From Liquorilactobacillus aquaticus DSM 21051 (GTDB lineage Bacteria; Bacillota; Bacilli; Lactobacillales; Lactobacillaceae), in the NCBI RefSeq assembly GCF_001436755.1, contig NZ_AYZD01000034.1, forward strand, positions 42,270-106,269: a stretch of 64,000 bases of DNA, in the 5' to 3' direction. The translations under genes were made by a program, and so were the position numbers. The notes beneath the pieces are model-generated. The model saw nothing but the letters and a program-made list of their open reading frames with translations, searched no databases and had not been told where the DNA came from. Positions 63,957-64,000 of this stretch are shown in pieces; the first letter of the stretch is position 1, and the number at the start of each line of letters is the position of its first letter.

Positions 63957-64000
63957 TGAGTCGTGACAGGCTCGAACTGTCGACCCTCTGATTAAAAGTC
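63957..64000 (-). tRNA. tRNA-Lys(TTT), cut by the window edge
   Basis: The 3' half only: T arm, variable loop, 3' anticodon stem and anticodon loop CTTTTAA. CCA not encoded. The 5' half and whatever is transcribed before it (in related genomes an rRNA operon) lie outside. Confidence 0.9.

Overview
The window is a low-GC chromosomal segment of a Gram-positive lactic acid bacterium, almost certainly a member of the Lactobacillaceae. The order rlmCD-dgkB-gatBAC-camS-ligA-pcrA, an ECF transporter module plus truA behind rplQ, a lone comC between rpsL and rpoC, ctsR-clpC, and an L-2-hydroxyisocaproate dehydrogenase all fit that family. A placement near Liquorilactobacillus or Ligilactobacillus is a guess. 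Nearly everything is on the minus strand. Plus-strand genes are hicD, a tetR gene, a nicotinamidase and comC.

Left third (1-28 kb), read right to left in the direction of transcription: a giant 2-hydroxyacyl-CoA dehydratase/activase-like protein with a divergent TetR regulator and twin palindromic operators; an A-rich three-ORF locus ending in a DUF3114-like protein; a manganese ABC transporter with a candidate MntR operator; divergent hicD and a nitrilase-family amidase; an approximately 930-bp gene-poor gap holding a decayed secreted-protein start; a MarR regulator; a GH73 glucosaminidase with an approximately 200-nt leader; a guanine riboswitch controlling xpt-pbuX; a PurK paralogue that has lost its active-site motifs; then pcrA, ligA, camS, gatCAB, dgkB and the start of rlmCD.

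Middle (28-50.9 kb): the translation core. The complete S10, spc and alpha ribosomal clusters run from rpsJ to rplQ (with secY, adk, infA and rpoA), followed by ecfA1-ecfA2-ecfT-truA and rplM-rpsI. The str genes rpsL, rpsG and fusA lie just upstream. Intrinsic terminators cut secY from adk and rpsG from fusA, and two stand in series after rplQ. Structured leaders precede rplM, infA and rpsJ.

Right part (51-64 kb): comC, rpoC and rpoB (rpoB with a 200-nt leader, probably the Lacto-rpoB element), clpC and ctsR behind a CtsR operator, and a run of eight tRNA genes. The last-transcribed two are a duplicated tRNA-Pro pair with different anticodons.

Many starts are non-ATG. TTG fits rpoB, rpoC, rplB, rpsS, rplR, rpsI, xpt and the glucosaminidase gene. 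ecfT appears to begin with CTG. Several starts given here are shorter or longer than the longest open frame because a Shine-Dalgarno site or family alignment decides them. No mobile element, CRISPR array or prophage was seen.
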